A stretch of DNA of 6,584 bases from SVTX01 sp045538195 (GTDB lineage: Bacteria; Bacillota; Clostridia; Oscillospirales; CAG-272). Of this stretch, positions 6,218 through 6,584 are shown in pieces. The position numbers were made by a program, and so were the translations under genes. Position 1 is the stretch's first letter; every line of letters begins with the position of its first letter. The stretch lies in assembly GCA_045538195.1 (NCBI GenBank), contig JAZSRA010000116.1:1-6584 (forward strand), read 5' to 3'. Below the pieces are notes generated by a model, which was not told where the DNA came from, ran no database searches, and worked only from the letters and a program-made list of their open reading frames with translations.

Positions 6218-6279
6218 ATAGAATCGAAAGGAACTTTGTATGAGCTGATTTTTGCTATACATAGATACCAGACCGAACA
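6218..6279 (+). other. Gap with a strong RBS leading into a Met-Ser-stop mini-ORF
   Basis: AAAGGA at 6227-6232 lies an ideal 7 nt before ATG at 6240-6242, but that frame reads ATG AGC TGA and ends at 6248. Beyond the TGA the frame stays open for 14 more codons and ends in TGA at 6291-6293, overlapping the next gene. No clear hairpin terminator or T-tract is seen here. A weak TATACA at 6256-6261 preceded by TG is the only promoter-like string. Reinitiation into the gene at 6280 is a possible role. Confidence 0.35.
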
Positions 6280-6584
6280 ATGACGAAATATGAATTGAAT
6301 CTCACAAATATTGATGAGGCAAGTAAAACCGTTACCGATTTTCTATCAAATGAAAAGGTTGCTTCAAAAGAAGTACAGCGGATACGCCTCTCCGTAGAGG
6401 AAATACTGTTGAAGTATTTGGACTCACTAAATAGCGGTACAAGCTTTGAGATTGTCACTGCTAAGCGTTTTCGCACACTGAAAATTGAGCTTGTGATAGC
6501 AGGAGACAGTATAGATCCGTTTGCTGACGACGATGGCGGCGGTACTATCTTGAATAATCTTCTTTCCAATTTCGGACTTGCTCC
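6280..6584 (+). CDS. N-terminal part of an unidentified, possibly GHKL ATPase-like protein (3' partial)
   Basis: The frame is open from ATG 6280 to the window end and gives 101 complete codons. It starts MTKYELNLTNIDEASKTV and contains a helix with RIRLSVEEILLKYLD at 34-48, then KRFRTLKIELVI as a likely beta-strand pair, DPFADDDGGGT near 79-89 and LLSNFGLA at the edge. The helix carrying paired Glu residues followed by alternating strands is reminiscent of the N-box region of anti-sigma/serine-kinase-like (HATPase) modules. From memory, similar N-terminal regions precede membrane transporter domains in some Clostridia. I cannot confirm either from this fragment. ATG 6280 has no Shine-Dalgarno site and the frame is closed upstream by TAG at 6262-6264, so the start is likely but unusual. 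It lies 62 nt after the permease stop on the same strand, so it may belong to the same operon. Confidence 0.65.
   Translation, partial: MTKYELNLTNIDEASKTVTDFLSNEKVASKEVQRIRLSVEEILLKYLDSLNSGTSFEIVTAKRFRTLKIELVIAGDSIDPFADDDGGGTILNNLLSNFGLA

Noticed and set aside
6227..6262. Promoter candidates before the last gene: GGAAC (ECF -35-like) and TTGTAT/TATACA
   Set aside because: The GGAAC overlaps a perfect ribosome binding site and has no matching -10, and the TTGTAT to TATACA spacing is only 14 bp.
6255..6569. 104-residue minus-strand ORF at the right end
   Set aside because: The opposite + strand frame at 6280 has better protein-like composition and the same direction as the operon.
1..6584. 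TGA reassigned to Trp or Gly throughout the genome
   Set aside because: The sigma factor and ABC ATPase end at TGA at natural family lengths, with the next gene starting just after, so TGA works as a stop.
1..6584. CRISPR arrays, tRNA or rRNA genes, insertion sequences, attachment sites
   Set aside because: No regularly spaced repeats, cloverleaf-like sequence, transposase motifs or terminal inverted repeats were seen on either strand.

Overview
The window reads as one co-directional block, with every supportable gene on the + strand. It most likely comes from a low-to-moderate GC anaerobic Bacillota, probably a Clostridia (Oscillospiraceae-like) gut bacterium. The reasons are purine-rich Shine-Dalgarno sites about 8 nt before start codons, a lipoprotein-type binding protein, a leader of the LENVSGG type, a 65-residue LFDYQRF small protein of a kind I associate with such genomes, and an oxygen-sensitive radical SAM enzyme. 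This placement is inference from style; no marker gene is present.

Layout. Bases 1-90 hold the C-terminal end of a Cys-rich small protein. Bases 108-293 hold a second small Cys protein with a double-glycine-type leader; its frame continues past an in-frame TGA to a TAA at 357-359. Bases 368-1756 encode a complete radical SAM/SPASM enzyme with an N-terminal region that looks like a RiPP recognition element. Bases 1759-1956 encode the LFDYQRF small protein, and 1949-2446 an ECF-type sigma factor. Bases 2469-3578, 3619-5121 and 5123-6217 encode a full sugar-type ABC importer: binding lipoprotein, double-ATPase subunit and permease. Bases 6280-6584 begin an unrecognised protein that may be a degenerate ATPase-like module. 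Gaps between genes are 40 nt or less, except at the TGA (74 nt) and before the last gene (62 nt). No convincing promoter or terminator is seen.

Working model (inference). The first part looks like a peptide-maturation locus: two tandem Cys-rich small peptides, at least one with a leader, then a radical SAM/SPASM enzyme able to modify them. The linked sigma factor and ribose/galactose-type importer suggest that regulation and solute uptake belong to the same transcription unit, which would be unusual for a radical SAM peptide cluster. No peptidase-containing exporter is in the window.

The most striking point is the TGA at 291-293. It sits where a zinc-ribbon pattern (CPxC ... CPxC) would place its fourth cysteine, and the frame stays protein-like for 21 more codons up to 8 nt before the radical SAM start. 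Selenocysteine, programmed readthrough, a nonsense mutation or a sequencing error all remain possible. TGA acts as a normal stop for at least two other genes here (sigma factor and ABC ATPase), so general recoding of TGA is unlikely.
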